Below, in pieces: positions 51,210-60,219 of a stretch of DNA of 64,000 bases. The translations under genes were made by a program, and so were the position numbers. Under the pieces are notes generated by a model. It did not search any database. It saw only the letters and a list, made by a program, of their open reading frames with translations, and was not told the DNA's origin. Source of the DNA: RUG14515 sp045117995 (GTDB lineage: Bacteria > Bacillota_I > Bacilli_A > RFN20 > CAG-826); contig JBGUOH010000005.1 in the NCBI GenBank assembly GCA_045117995.1, forward strand, positions 1-64,000, in the 5' to 3' direction. The stretch's first letter is position 1, and the number at the start of each line of letters is the position of its first letter.

Positions 51210-52922
51210 ATGAAAAGAAACGCAATTAAGTTTAGCGACTACAAACTCGTTGTCCCAAACGTTAAAAAGTACGCCGCTAAGATGGAAGAATTCATCAAAG
51301 AATTAAATGCTTGCAAGAACGCTGATGAAGCGGCTAAAGTTATCAAAAAGTTAAACAAATATAACAGCAAGATTGAAACACAAGCCAGCATCATCTACGT
51401 CTTGTATTCTTGCGACACCACAAATAAGAAATACGCTAAAGCGCAAAACTATTTAGACGAAGTTTCTCCAACATTTGCTAAATACGGTCAAGATGTGACT
51501 AAGTTATTAGCGAACGCTCCATATCGTCCAGAATTAGAAAAGAAGTTTGGCTCTTTCTTATTTAAGAAATATGATATTTCATTAAAGACATTTGATGAAA
51601 AGATCATGCCAGAACTTATGCAAATCAATAAACTCACTAGTGAATATGATTTAATCTTCGGTAGTGCGCAAATTGCTTTTAGAGGCGAAACATTAAATCT
51701 CTCTCAATTAGGTAAGTACTTACAAGATAGTGATAGAGAAACTAGAAGAGAAGCCGCTAAAGCGATGGATAAGTGGTTAGGTGAACACGAACAACGTATT
51801 GGTGAAATTTATGGCGAATTAGTCTTATTAAGAGACAAGATGGCTAAGAAACTCGGCTATAAGTCATTCACTGAACTTGGCTACTATATGTTAGGTAGAA
51901 CTGACTATAACGCTGATATGGTTAAGGTCTATCGTGAACAAATCGCTAGAGAAGTCGTTCCAGTTTGTAACAAACTCTACAAAGAGCAAATGAAGCGTCT
52001 CGGTATTAGAAATCCACAATACTTTGACTATAACTTGATGTTCAAGAGTGGTAATCCAAAACCAGCAGGTGATGCCAAATACTTAGTGGCCCAAGCCCAA
52101 AAGATGTATTCTGAATTAGGTCCTGAATCCAAAGAGTTCTTTGACTTCATGGTCAAATATGAACTTATGGATTTAGAAGCAAGAAAAGGCAAAGCCCCAG
52201 GTGGTTATTGCACCTTCTTCCCAGTTTATAAATCCCCATTCATCTTCTCTAACTTCAATGGTACACAAGGTGACGTTAATGTCTTATGTCATGAAGGTGG
52301 TCATGCTTTCCAAGCGTACTTAAGTAGTTATATCAAAGTTCCAGAACTTATGAATCCAACCTTAGAAAGCTGTGAAATCCACTCTATGAGTATGGAATTC
52401 TTTGCTTGGCCATATATGGAAGGCTTCTTTGGTAAAGATGATGAAAAATATAGATTCCTCCATTTAGCGGATTCTATTGAATTCTTACCATATGGTATTA
52501 CCATTGATGAATTCCAACACTGGGTTTATGAACATCCAACCGCCACTCACGAAGAAAGATGCGCGGCCTATAAAGAAATTGAATCCCGTTATACTCCACA
52601 TAAGAAGTATGATGATTGCCCAACCTTAGCGAGAGGTACCTGGTGGATGAGACAAAGCCATATCTTTGGTTCCCCATTCTATTACATCGATTATACTTTA
52701 GCTCAAGTCGTGGCTTTCCAATTCGCTGTTGAGAATATGAAGAACCACGAAAAAGCTTGGAAGAAGTACATCAAGCTCTGTAAGTGTGGTGGTAAATATC
52801 CATTCTTAGAACTCTTAGAAAAGAACCATTTAAGAAATCCATTCGTAGATGGCAATGTCCGTAAAGTCATTCGCCCATTAGCGAAGGTTCTTAAAGAGTT
52901 TGACCAATCCAAACTTCAATAA
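51210..52922 (+). CDS. M3-family oligoendopeptidase
   Basis: A 570-aa zinc peptidase of the PepF/M3B type that degrades short peptides in the cytosol. The zinc motif HEGGHAFQ is at residues 361-368, followed by the third-ligand helix LESCEIHSMSMEFFAW. An N-terminal helical region (1-170) precedes the catalytic domain, and length matches the family. SD AAAGGAAA precedes the ATG, and a stable hairpin lies at the mRNA 5' end. Confidence 0.93.
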   Translation: MKRNAIKFSDYKLVVPNVKKYAAKMEEFIKELNACKNADEAAKVIKKLNKYNSKIETQASIIYVLYSCDTTNKKYAKAQNYLDEVSPTFAKYGQDVTKLLANAPYRPELEKKFGSFLFKKYDISLKTFDEKIMPELMQINKLTSEYDLIFGSAQIAFRGETLNLSQLGKYLQDSDRETRREAAKAMDKWLGEHEQRIGEIYGELVLLRDKMAKKLGYKSFTELGYYMLGRTDYNADMVKVYREQIAREVVPVCNKLYKEQMKRLGIRNPQYFDYNLMFKSGNPKPAGDAKYLVAQAQKMYSELGPESKEFFDFMVKYELMDLEARKGKAPGGYCTFFPVYKSPFIFSNFNGTQGDVNVLCHEGGHAFQAYLSSYIKVPELMNPTLESCEIHSMSMEFFAWPYMEGFFGKDDEKYRFLHLADSIEFLPYGITIDEFQHWVYEHPTATHEERCAAYKEIESRYTPHKKYDDCPTLARGTWWMRQSHIFGSPFYYIDYTLAQVVAFQFAVENMKNHEKAWKKYIKLCKCGGKYPFLELLEKNHLRNPFVDGNVRKVIRPLAKVLKEFDQSKLQ

Positions 52923-52938
52923 TCAAGGATTATTAAAA

Positions 52939-52972
52939 ATAAAAACACACCCGTGAAAGGTGTGTTTTTTAT
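52939..52972. terminator. Bidirectional terminator between M3 peptidase and CPBP protease
   Basis: Hairpin AACACACC...GGTGTGTT with A-run upstream and T-run downstream, serving both converging genes. Confidence 0.85.
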
Positions 52973-52975
52973 TAT

Positions 52976-53854
52976 CTATTCTTGTTCTTGTACTTGTTTC
53001 TTTTTGTTTTTGAGATAAACAATTAAGAACCAAATGAGTACAGCGGTAAATGAAACAGATTGGGCAATAGTGATTCTGATGGTCATTAAGTGATCAGCGT
53101 CATCACCTTTCACTAAGACGTGAAGAATATTAACAATGGTGTTGTTCACAAAGTGATCGCCCATTGCCATATAAAGGTTACCAGTTAATTTACCCATCAT
53201 CGCGAACTTAAAGCCCACTAAAGCGGATGTACCAACAAGCATGCACATTTGTCCAATAAAGCCACCTAAGGACATCTCTCCATCCGCAAAATATCTAATA
53301 GGGGACATGATATGCCAGATACCAAATAAGACGGATGAAATGATCGCAGCGATGACCCATTTGTACTTATCAGAAAGCATCTTTTGGAATAAACCTCTGA
53401 ATATTCCTTCTTCCATTAAAACGTTGATAACGTTACCAATAATGCAGATTAAGAAGAAGATGAAGTCAGTTCTATTACCTAAGTTACCATTAACGGAGTA
53501 AGCAGAGACATAGAATGATAAGCCATCGAAACTATTAGAGGCCGCTAAGATAATGATTTCAATCCCATAGGCGATAATGAATACCACAATACCGAAGGCT
53601 AAACCTTTTAAGATATCCAAGAAGGCTTTACCTGTTTTAAGGCCAATATCTTTGAATTTATATTTAAATAAGAAAGTCGCACCAATAAGTAGACCAATAC
53701 CAATAAGTTTATGGATAAAAGCCTCGCCAAAGAATGTTTGGTCAGTGCGAATCACAAAGTATTCGAATACGCGGAACGCAAAACATAGGACATAGATGAT
53801 GAGTACCGCGAGGATTGTTTTTACTTTAGTGTTAATTAATTTTGATTCTTCCAT
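52976..53854 (-). CDS. CPBP-family intramembrane metalloprotease
   Basis: A 292-aa protein with about eight membrane segments. The CPBP/Abi signatures are present: NVLMEEGIFRGLF (Glu-Glu and Arg), FGIWHIM (His) and a later Phe-rich helix with NNTIVN. Related proteins process CAAX-like or bacteriocin-immunity substrates. The substrate here is unknown. The gene has its own promoter, with an inverted repeat in its spacer region (53884-53900), and a start preceded by AAGGAAA. Confidence 0.9.
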   Translation of the reverse strand: MEESKLINTKVKTILAVLIIYVLCFAFRVFEYFVIRTDQTFFGEAFIHKLIGIGLLIGATFLFKYKFKDIGLKTGKAFLDILKGLAFGIVVFIIAYGIEIIILAASNSFDGLSFYVSAYSVNGNLGNRTDFIFFLICIIGNVINVLMEEGIFRGLFQKMLSDKYKWVIAAIISSVLFGIWHIMSPIRYFADGEMSLGGFIGQMCMLVGTSALVGFKFAMMGKLTGNLYMAMGDHFVNNTIVNILHVLVKGDDADHLMTIRITIAQSVSFTAVLIWFLIVYLKNKKKQVQEQE

Positions 53855-53873
53855 AATTATTTCCTTAATTTCT

Positions 53874-53904
53874 ATAATACATGACTGGCAAAAAGCCAGT
53901 TCAA
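53874..53904 (-). promoter_or_regulatory. CPBP promoter with inverted repeat
   Basis: Minus strand: -10 TATTAT (53879-53874) and a possible -35 TTGAAC (53904-53899) with a long 19-bp spacer. Between them is the perfect inverted repeat ACTGGC-N5-GCCAGT (53884-53900), a candidate operator. Confidence 0.45.
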
Positions 53905-53960
53905 TATATTAGCACTATTTCAAGAATTAGTCCGTTCTTTTTTACTTTTATTTAAATTAA

Positions 53961-53991
53961 TGAAAGAAAAAACCTCCGACTTTCATCGGAG
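53961..53991 (-). terminator. Intrinsic terminator after tRNA-Leu (GAG)
   Basis: Minus strand: CTCCG-ATGAAAGT-CGGAG followed by GTTTTTTC. Confidence 0.8.
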
Positions 53992-54006
53992 ATTATATTT
54001 TCTTAA

Positions 54007-54091
54007 TGGTGCGCGAGATGAGAATCGAACTCACACAGGGAATCCTATACGCCCCTCAAACGTACGCGTCTACCAGTTCCGCCACTCGCGC
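54007..54091 (-). tRNA. tRNA-Leu (GAG)
   Basis: Class II tRNA with long variable arm and encoded CCA. Acceptor GCGCGAG pairs with its complement. The anticodon stem TACGT/GCGTA encloses TTGAGGG, giving anticodon GAG. It is a single-gene unit with its own promoter and terminator. Confidence 0.94.
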
Positions 54092-54107
54092 ATCAAACTG
54101 CTTGATT

Positions 54108-54136
54108 ATTGTAAGAAATCGCAACATAAAAAACAA
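54108..54136 (-). promoter_or_regulatory. Promoter of tRNA-Leu (GAG)
   Basis: Minus strand: TTGTTT (54136-54131), 17-bp spacer, TACAAT (54113-54108). Confidence 0.65.
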
Positions 54137-54154
54137 GAACTATTTATAGAACAT

Positions 54155-54182
54155 TAAAAAAGAGCGCTTTTTAAGCGCCCTA
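54155..54182 (-). terminator. Intrinsic terminator after the 183-aa membrane protein gene
   Basis: Minus strand: GGGCGCTT-AAA-AAGCGCTC followed by TTTTTTAATG. Confidence 0.85.
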
Positions 54183-54203
54183 ATTGTTATTTAATTGAAT
54201 AAC

Positions 54204-54755
54204 TTATTTCTTTTTGCCTAAGAAATCAGCAGCGGTTGGTAAAATTGCAACAACACCAGCAAGGATGAATAAAATTGCACCGATAACCCAACCAGCGCCT
54301 AATGCCCAATGGTCTTGGCTATTCCATTCATTAGCGCCAGCAAATGCTGGAAGTGTGAAGAATAATAAGACGCCACCGACGACTAATAAGCCAACGGCGA
54401 TGAGGTTTAATAAGCCTGCGAATTTTTCAAGGGCTTTAATTTTTAATAATGGTAAGACGACTCCGAGAAGGAGGATGATCATTGCTGCGAGAGCAAAAAT
54501 CCAAGCAAGAAGGGCAGTAACTGCTAATTTGCCATCGAAATCACCATTTAATGTGCCACCAAAGCCAAGAATGTTACCAGATGATTGAGCTGGTCCTTTG
54601 CCGAAAATAACAGCAACGCCGCTATACCAAGCGTTTGCTTCTCCTAAGGAGCCTGCGGTGTGGTATGTTAAGGCATGTGTAGCCATCATTAAAATGAAAC
54701 CAACTGCAGCCAACGCCAAAGAAATAATTCCAGCGAATTGTAAGAATTTTTTCAT
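54204..54755 (-). CDS. Four-helix membrane protein, function unknown
   Basis: A 183-aa protein with four predicted membrane helices at about 5-27, 77-105, 113-138 and 147-175. It has an outer loop (about 28-76) rich in Gly, Ser and Ala and ends with the charged tail LGKKK. No family motif is recognised. SD AAGGAAGG lies before the ATG. It stands alone between tRNA-Leu and the polysaccharide-related operon; the spacing and its own terminator make it a single-gene unit. Confidence 0.75.
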   Translation of the reverse strand: MKKFLQFAGIISLALAAVGFILMMATHALTYHTAGSLGEANAWYSGVAVIFGKGPAQSSGNILGFGGTLNGDFDGKLAVTALLAWIFALAAMIILLLGVVLPLLKIKALEKFAGLLNLIAVGLLVVGGVLLFFTLPAFAGANEWNSQDHWALGAGWVIGAILFILAGVVAILPTAADFLGKKK

Positions 54756-54811
54756 TATATGTACCTTCCTTTATACATATTTATTTTAGAATTATTATTT
54801 GCTAATTCAAA

Positions 54812-54834
54812 TAAAAAAAGCACTTTGCAGTGCT
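54812..54834 (-). terminator. Intrinsic terminator after the 146-aa membrane protein gene
   Basis: Minus strand: AGCACT-GCAA-AGTGCT followed by TTTTTTATTT. Confidence 0.85.
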
Positions 54835-54837
54835 AAT

Positions 54838-55278
54838 TTATTCAATGGTTAGACCACGAGATTTTCTACGCTTTTCTATTATTCCTCTAATAAGAATAAA
54901 TAAATATAGACCCAATCCCACAATTGTGAAGACCAACGCTAAGACGGTATAAATCGCAACCATTGCTCTATTAGTGGTGCCATAAATTTCTAAAACACCA
55001 ACGAAGATACTACGTACAGTGCACATGGCGACACCAAAATGATAAATAGTAGCGGGAACCATGCCTGGTACTTTTTCGCTTGGCAAAAAGCGAATGGCTA
55101 AATACATACCCACGCCTAGCACAAGTGGATAAATAAACGCGCATATCATTGAAGCATTAATAACGTTATGACTGTTTATTTCATAAATCGTGGAGAATAA
55201 GCCAATGAACAAAGTAACACCAACATAGATGTATAAGGTGCGCATGACATTTTTAGAGATTTTTTCCGATGTAAACAA
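54838..55278 (-). CDS. Four-helix membrane protein, function unknown
   Basis: A 146-aa protein with four membrane helices (about 12-31, 39-60, 73-95, 104-131) and a basic C-terminus. The start is a TTG at 55278: GGGAGGTGA lies seven bases upstream, inside the end of the glycosidase gene, and this SD decides the start over an internal ATG. The 26-base overlap shows coupling with the phosphodiester glycosidase gene. No family is recognised; the context suggests an envelope role. Confidence 0.7.
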   Translation of the reverse strand: MFTSEKISKNVMRTLYIYVGVTLFIGLFSTIYEINSHNVINASMICAFIYPLVLGVGMYLAIRFLPSEKVPGMVPATIYHFGVAMCTVRSIFVGVLEIYGTTNRAMVAIYTVLALVFTIVGLGLYLFILIRGIIEKRRKSRGLTIE

Positions 55279-56404
55279 TGTCGCTCACCTCCCTTTGTTG
55301 CATACGTGGTTTATCAGGTAATCCTTGAGTGGATTGATGAGGATAGTTAATTAAGTGACTCTTATTGGTCGCGTTTCCTTCTCCATCTCCAAGATACATA
55401 GTAGCGGAGCCACCTCCATCAAGGTTATATGCTGTTTCACAGTGTAAGTCTTTCATAATATTGGCTAAGTTTAATAAGGATAACCCATAGCTAGATTTCA
55501 TTCTGCCATCAGACACCACAAAGACGTAGTGGCCTGGATTAATGATACCCATCGCGCATCTTTGATTCTTATTGCCACCCATCGCAGTGCCGACTTCATC
55601 ATTTTCAGTCACAGTAATTTCGTTTTTATTAATTAAAGCCGGACCAAAAGAGAAGACATGGTATGGATCCATCGCTCTAACTTCGTCAAAAGAAGTTTCA
55701 CGTTCATCGATAATTTCAAATGTCCCATCTTTCTTAATTATTAAGTCATCTGGTTTACGACGTTCTAAGTTCTTTGTGGTTCTAATTGCCTTAGCGTCTA
55801 GGTTACCATTTCTTACAACATAACCACCCTCTTGTGAACCATAGGTATCGCCATCAATGGCGAGAAGACCTTTCTTTCTAGTGCAAATATCACTCGTTCT
55901 TTCGGTGACGTTTTGACCAAAAGTATCATGGGCTAAGCCCGCTCTAAAGTAACCTAAGTTTTTAAGACGAATATCTGCTACATAATATGTAGTGGTATCT
56001 TCAGCGTCTCTGTGTGTTGTGATATTGATATAAATATCAGGATCAGAATAACCGCCTCTTTCAATAAAGATTGCTTCTTTGGTAAAAAGACTAGATATTT
56101 CTTCAACGGTTAATTGTTCTGGATAGTAGTCGTGAGAATATTGAGGTTGAGCAGTTGGTTGAGATGAACTATTTGAATTTTCCGAGGAATTGCTATTACC
56201 TGAATTATTTGATGATTCGTTTGGTTGGCTGCTAGAAGAGGACGGGTTTAAAACTGGTCCAATTGGAATATTAAGATTACTATTATCAAAAGTAAAACTT
56301 ACTTTTCTTGTATTTTTAGGAATGATGAAAGTATCAAGAAAAGAATAGGTCACAAAGCATGTGCCCACTAAAGTAGCGATGATTGGTAAAACAAACTTCT
56401 TCAC
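55253..56404 (-). CDS. Exported phosphodiester glycosidase (NAGPA-domain) protein
   Basis: A 383-aa protein with an N-terminal membrane anchor (about 5-25), a Ser/Asn-rich linker (about 54-88), and a C-terminal NAGPA (DUF2233) domain. The domain shows LLAIDGDTYGSQEGGYVVRNG, CAMGIINPGHYVFVVSDGR and YNLDGGGSATMYLGDG, of which NLDGGGSATM is the family hallmark. Such domains cut sugar-phosphate or sugar-lipid diester bonds and occur in exopolysaccharide loci. The start is a GTG at 56404 overlapping the upstream GT2 stop (GTGA), so it is coupled to the glycosyltransferase. Confidence 0.88.
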   Translation of the reverse strand: MKKFVLPIIATLVGTCFVTYSFLDTFIIPKNTRKVSFTFDNSNLNIPIGPVLNPSSSSSQPNESSNNSGNSNSSENSNSSSQPTAQPQYSHDYYPEQLTVEEISSLFTKEAIFIERGGYSDPDIYINITTHRDAEDTTTYYVADIRLKNLGYFRAGLAHDTFGQNVTERTSDICTRKKGLLAIDGDTYGSQEGGYVVRNGNLDAKAIRTTKNLERRKPDDLIIKKDGTFEIIDERETSFDEVRAMDPYHVFSFGPALINKNEITVTENDEVGTAMGGNKNQRCAMGIINPGHYVFVVSDGRMKSSYGLSLLNLANIMKDLHCETAYNLDGGGSATMYLGDGEGNATNKSHLINYPHQSTQGLPDKPRMQQREVSDIVYIGKNL

Positions 56405-57441
56405 TCTTTCTTTCCTTTTCTAAAGACAAATAGTCTTTGAATAAGCCAACTAATAATAAACATTGTAACCTCGACAATGATTTTCGCAAGGTATTTATTC
56501 CAACCAGCTTTATCAACAAGTAACCATAAGAACAATGTGCCACATCCTAAAATGAACAATGCTAGGCATGCATATTTGATGATAGCGAGGAAGACGTTGT
56601 TCTTACTCTTAAACACTAACTTATAGTTAATGGTGAAATTAACAGAAGCACTGATGATTCTAGCGATGATGTTGCACATAATTAACCAATATGGCCACTC
56701 GTTTGGAATGAGAGTTAATCCTGTATATGCTGCATAGTCCACACCAAAGCCAATCAACGAAGAAGCAGAGAACTTAATCACTTCTTTGAAAATCTTCATT
56801 GTATCCTTGAAAGGATTGTAGTGAGTTCCAGCGTTGTTATTTATATAAATGGTTTCAATTTTGACTTCTTTAATTTGGATTTCTCTTTTAATGGATTCTA
56901 AAAGAACATTCATTTCGTATTCATAACGATCACCTTTAACGCTAATCATCATATCTAACAAGTTAGATTTGAACGCTCTTAGACCAGTTTGAGTATCATA
57001 AATCTTATGGTGAGTGGAAATTAAGAACGATGTTCTCGCCATGAAGTTACCAAATCTACTTTTAAATGGTGCTTTCTTATCAAAGAAACGACTACCAAGA
57101 ATCAAGGAATCAGCTTCTTGATTCTCGCATTCTTCACAAATGAGCATCGCATCACTCACTTTGTGTTGACCATCAGAGTCAAGGGTAACAACCACACAAT
57201 CACCAAAATTATCTTTGATATATTTCATGCCATACTTTAAGGCATAGCCTTTGCCACCGTTAGTTTCATAGCTCAAATAGTGGACTTCTTTAGGAAGTTC
57301 ATTGAATACTTCGTTAAACTTTTCTCCGCTGCCATCATTAACGACAACCACAGTAAAATCATTCTCGAGTAACTGATTAGCGACCTCGAGTAAATTAAAA
57401 TCTGGTTCGTAGGATGGAACAAGGGCCACTCTTAAGTTCAT
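56401..57441 (-). CDS. GT2 glycosyltransferase fused to a GtrA-like membrane domain
   Basis: A 346-aa protein. Residues 1-205 are a family-2 glycosyltransferase of dolichol-phosphate-mannose-synthase type: VALVPSYEPD, VVVNDGSGE, NGGKGYALKYG, VVTLDSDGQH (metal-binding Asp-x-Asp) and TQTGLRAF. Residues about 215-340 form four GtrA-like membrane helices (IKFSASSLIGFGVDYAAYTG ...). Such fusions load sugars on a lipid carrier and flip them for surface decoration. It starts the operon with the phosphodiester glycosidase and the 146-aa membrane protein. TATAAT lies 11 bases before the ATG, giving a very short leader. Confidence 0.9.
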   Translation of the reverse strand: MNLRVALVPSYEPDFNLLEVANQLLENDFTVVVVNDGSGEKFNEVFNELPKEVHYLSYETNGGKGYALKYGMKYIKDNFGDCVVVTLDSDGQHKVSDAMLICEECENQEADSLILGSRFFDKKAPFKSRFGNFMARTSFLISTHHKIYDTQTGLRAFKSNLLDMMISVKGDRYEYEMNVLLESIKREIQIKEVKIETIYINNNAGTHYNPFKDTMKIFKEVIKFSASSLIGFGVDYAAYTGLTLIPNEWPYWLIMCNIIARIISASVNFTINYKLVFKSKNNVFLAIIKYACLALFILGCGTLFLWLLVDKAGWNKYLAKIIVEVTMFIISWLIQRLFVFRKGKKE

Positions 57442-57515
57442 GCTTTGATACTATTATAAAAACCTAAAATGTACCTTAAATATGAGAGTATTGCTTTATG
57501 CATGTGATAAATATG

Positions 57516-57541
57516 TTAAAAATCGCGATATTCTCGCGACT
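57516..57541 (-). terminator. Intrinsic terminator between GtrA and the GT2 operon
   Basis: Minus strand: GTCGCGA-GAATA-TCGCGAT followed by TTTTAAC. Confidence 0.75.
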
Positions 57542-57562
57542 TTTATCAATATTTCAATTTCC

Positions 57563-58060
57563 TTATTTACGACGGTATAGGATGTATTTTCTTGTGAAGT
57601 AGTTCCAAATAAGACCCACTAAAGTCTTAAGGAAGAACGCTAAGATGAATAACCAGAAGAGTCCTTCTAACCAATGCTTTGGTTGGAAGATATAACCAAT
57701 ATTGCATTCATTAATATTCATGCCCATCGTATTAGCGAATAACATACGGCATAATTCGTATGTGCCATAGCTTAAGCCATACGCAATAATACTTAAAACT
57801 ACGAACGCAATAATAAAGCCGATTGATTTAGTAACCTTGCTATCTTGTTTGCCTTTGAACACCCAATATGTTGATAAAATGTAGTTTAAAAACACACCGA
57901 CAACGAAACCGAGTAATAAAGCGGTTGCGGATTGAGCGGCACCTGGTAAAAAGGCGAATACTTTTAAGAATAAAGATGTGGTTAAAAAGTCCGCTAATGC
58001 GCAAACCAAACCAGTAATAAGGAACTTAGTTAGTTCCCATGTATTTTCTTTTTTGCTCAT
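57563..58060 (-). CDS. GtrA-family membrane protein
   Basis: A 165-aa protein with four membrane helices of the GtrA family: TKFLITGLVCALADFLTTSLFL (about 10-31, key part FLITGLVCALADF), GFVVGVFLNYILSTYWVFKG, and the last helix ending NYFTRKYILYRRK. GtrA proteins are thought to move undecaprenyl-linked sugars across the membrane. It follows mgtE by 3 bases, but its partner is more likely the GT2-GtrA operon next door. Confidence 0.88.
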   Translation of the reverse strand: MSKKENTWELTKFLITGLVCALADFLTTSLFLKVFAFLPGAAQSATALLLGFVVGVFLNYILSTYWVFKGKQDSKVTKSIGFIIAFVVLSIIAYGLSYGTYELCRMLFANTMGMNINECNIGYIFQPKHWLEGLFWLFILAFFLKTLVGLIWNYFTRKYILYRRK

Positions 58061-58063
58061 AAA

Positions 58064-59515
58064 TTAAAGTCCTAACATTGGTCCGAACGCGAAGGTCCAG
58101 AGGAGGAAGTAAGTAAGTAATGTAATGACGTCAACAAGTGTGGTGGTGAATGGGCCACAAACAACAGCTGGATCTAATTTGATCTTCTTAGCTAAGAATG
58201 GAAGCATACAAGCCACCATACGAGAAACAACCATTGCCACAAATAATGTCGCAGAGATTAAACCAGAAACAACTAACTTAACAGCCATTGGAGATAAGTC
58301 CATGTGTAAGCTTTCTTTAACGTTATCAATGGAATCGGTAACACCTTGGCTCACAACAACGCTTGTTTCGAAAAGAATCCAACCAAAAGCAAACACACCA
58401 ATGATGGCAGCGATGCATAACGCAACGCGTAATTCTTTCCAAAGAACACGTTTGAAGTCACCTTTACCAAATTCATCAAGAGAGATAGAACGAACGATAA
58501 GAGTAGTGGTTTGACCACCAGCGTTACCGCCTGCGTCAGTTACTAATGACATGAAGAATGATAGCAATGTTAAAGAAGCAATCGCACTTTCAAATCTAGA
58601 GATAATTAATGTTGAGAACATTTGTAAAATAATCAAAACAATAATCCATGGTACGCATTTCATCACTAATTTGAAAACAGGTGTCTTCAAATATGGTTCA
58701 TCCATGTTGGAGATTTGATTTAAGTGAGCGATATCTTCAGTCGCTTCTTCAACGATGATGTCGACCACGTCGTCGATGGTGATGATACCGATGATCTTGT
58801 TTTCGTTATTTACAACTGCCATAGCGTTAAGGTCATAACGTTTGAACATATTAGCGACTTCTTCTTGGTCATCATTAACATTACAGGTGACAAAGTCACG
58901 GTCCATGATTTCAGAAAGGACTTCGTCTTCATCTGCAAAGATTAAATCATCCAAGTTGATGGTACCCATAAGGTTACGCTTGGAGTCTCTAACGAAAACT
59001 GTATAAACGGTTTCGGCATCTTTACCACGTTTACGAATAATCTTAAGAGCGTCTTTAACTGTTAAATCGTCTTTCATATCGAGATACTCAGTGGTCATGA
59101 CTGAACCAGCAGTATTCTCTTTGTAGTTTAAAAGGTTATTGACGTCTTTTCTTAAATCAGCAGGACATGCTTTAAGAACTCTAGCCACAACATTAGCAGG
59201 CATTTCTTCCAATGTATCAACGATATCGTCAGCGAAGGAGTTCTCTAATAAGTCAATTAATTGCTTATCTGTGAAAGCATTAATGATCATCTCTTGTTGA
59301 TCACTTGTGAGTTCGGTGAAGAAATCACCGGTGTATTCACTTGGAACGGTACGGAAGATATAAAGAAAAACTGCCGCATCTTCTACTTCGTCTAATGCTT
59401 CAGCAATATCGATGTTAGGAACTGTTTCAAAGATTTCTTTAATTTCTTTGGCGTTGCGGTTCTTAACAGCGGTTAGAATACGATCAGTTAATAATTCTTC
59501 AACGATTTCTTCCAT
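58064..59515 (-). CDS. mgtE: Magnesium transporter MgtE
   Basis: A 483-aa Mg2+ channel. The cytosolic N domain (about 30-135, with ALDEVEDAAVFLYIFRTVP and ENSFADDIVDTLEEMPAN) is followed by two CBS domains (about 140-265, with MTTEYLDMKDDLTV and IGIITIDDVVDIIVEEATEDI). Five membrane helices follow from about 290, with DAGGNAGGQTTTLIVRS and the pore segment FTTTLVDVITLLTYF. The acidic N and CBS domains sense Mg2+. It is the first gene of a two-gene unit with gtrA. No Mg riboswitch precedes it; the upstream gap is only about 130 bases. Confidence 0.96.
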   Translation of the reverse strand: MEEIVEELLTDRILTAVKNRNAKEIKEIFETVPNIDIAEALDEVEDAAVFLYIFRTVPSEYTGDFFTELTSDQQEMIINAFTDKQLIDLLENSFADDIVDTLEEMPANVVARVLKACPADLRKDVNNLLNYKENTAGSVMTTEYLDMKDDLTVKDALKIIRKRGKDAETVYTVFVRDSKRNLMGTINLDDLIFADEDEVLSEIMDRDFVTCNVNDDQEEVANMFKRYDLNAMAVVNNENKIIGIITIDDVVDIIVEEATEDIAHLNQISNMDEPYLKTPVFKLVMKCVPWIIVLIILQMFSTLIISRFESAIASLTLLSFFMSLVTDAGGNAGGQTTTLIVRSISLDEFGKGDFKRVLWKELRVALCIAAIIGVFAFGWILFETSVVVSQGVTDSIDNVKESLHMDLSPMAVKLVVSGLISATLFVAMVVSRMVACMLPFLAKKIKLDPAVVCGPFTTTLVDVITLLTYFLLWTFAFGPMLGL

Positions 59516-59644
59516 GAAAATTTCCTCGCCTTAATTTTGCACATTAAAAAGATTATTGCAACAAAAAATAAACTTTATTTCATTTTTAATGAATTCTATG
59601 AAGAACTTTGCTAGAATACTATTCGCAAGAAAGAAGGCAATTTC

Positions 59645-60217
59645 ATGAAAGAAATTTTAGTTGAAACAAGTGCTCGTCACATCCACGTGACAGAAGAACA
59701 ATTCAAAATATTATTTGGCGCTGATGCAAAATTAGAAGTCAGAGCGCCATTATCCCAACCAGGTCAATTCGTCTCATTCTCCCGTTTAGACATCGTTGGT
59801 CCAAAGAAGACAATTGCTAATGTCTCCATTCTCGGACCTTTCAGAAAAGCGGGTCAAGTCGAAGTCAGTGCTACTGATGCTAGAACATTAGGTGTTCCAG
59901 CCGTCATTAGAGAATCTGGTGATTTAGCGGGTACCCCAGGCATCAAATTAGTTGGTCCTGCTGGTGAACTCGAATTAGCCGAAGGCTGCATCGTTGCCAA
60001 ACGTCATATTCATATGACACCAGCGGATGCCAAAGAATTCGGTGTTGAAAACGGTCAAATCGTTAAATTAGAAGTTAACTGCCCAGGCAGAAGCTTAATC
60101 TTTGGTGATGTCGTTGTTCGTGTTAGAGACGACTTTGCATTAGCTTGCCACATCGATACTGATGAAAGTAACGCTGCTGGTTGCGCTGGTACAGTCTACG
60201 GTAAAATTGTTAAATAG
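59645..60217 (+). CDS. pduL: Phosphate acyltransferase, PduL type (phosphotransacetylase)
   Basis: A 190-aa PduL-family enzyme exchanging CoA and phosphate on acetyl or propionyl groups. Both zinc-binding motifs are visible: SARHIHVT (about 9-16) and AKRHIHMTPADA (about 117-128), with the repeated beta-barrel halves. There are no microcompartment genes nearby and no N-terminal encapsulation peptide, so this is the cytosolic form, probably replacing Pta in acetate formation. It is two bases from the TSCPD gene. Confidence 0.92.
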   Translation: MKEILVETSARHIHVTEEQFKILFGADAKLEVRAPLSQPGQFVSFSRLDIVGPKKTIANVSILGPFRKAGQVEVSATDARTLGVPAVIRESGDLAGTPGIKLVGPAGELELAEGCIVAKRHIHMTPADAKEFGVENGQIVKLEVNCPGRSLIFGDVVVRVRDDFALACHIDTDESNAAGCAGTVYGKIVK

Positions 60218-60219
60218 TT

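Noticed and set aside
59516..59644. An M-box or other Mg riboswitch before mgtE
   Set aside because: The gap is only about 130 bases, AT-rich and shared with the pduL promoter; no aptamer-like folding is visible.
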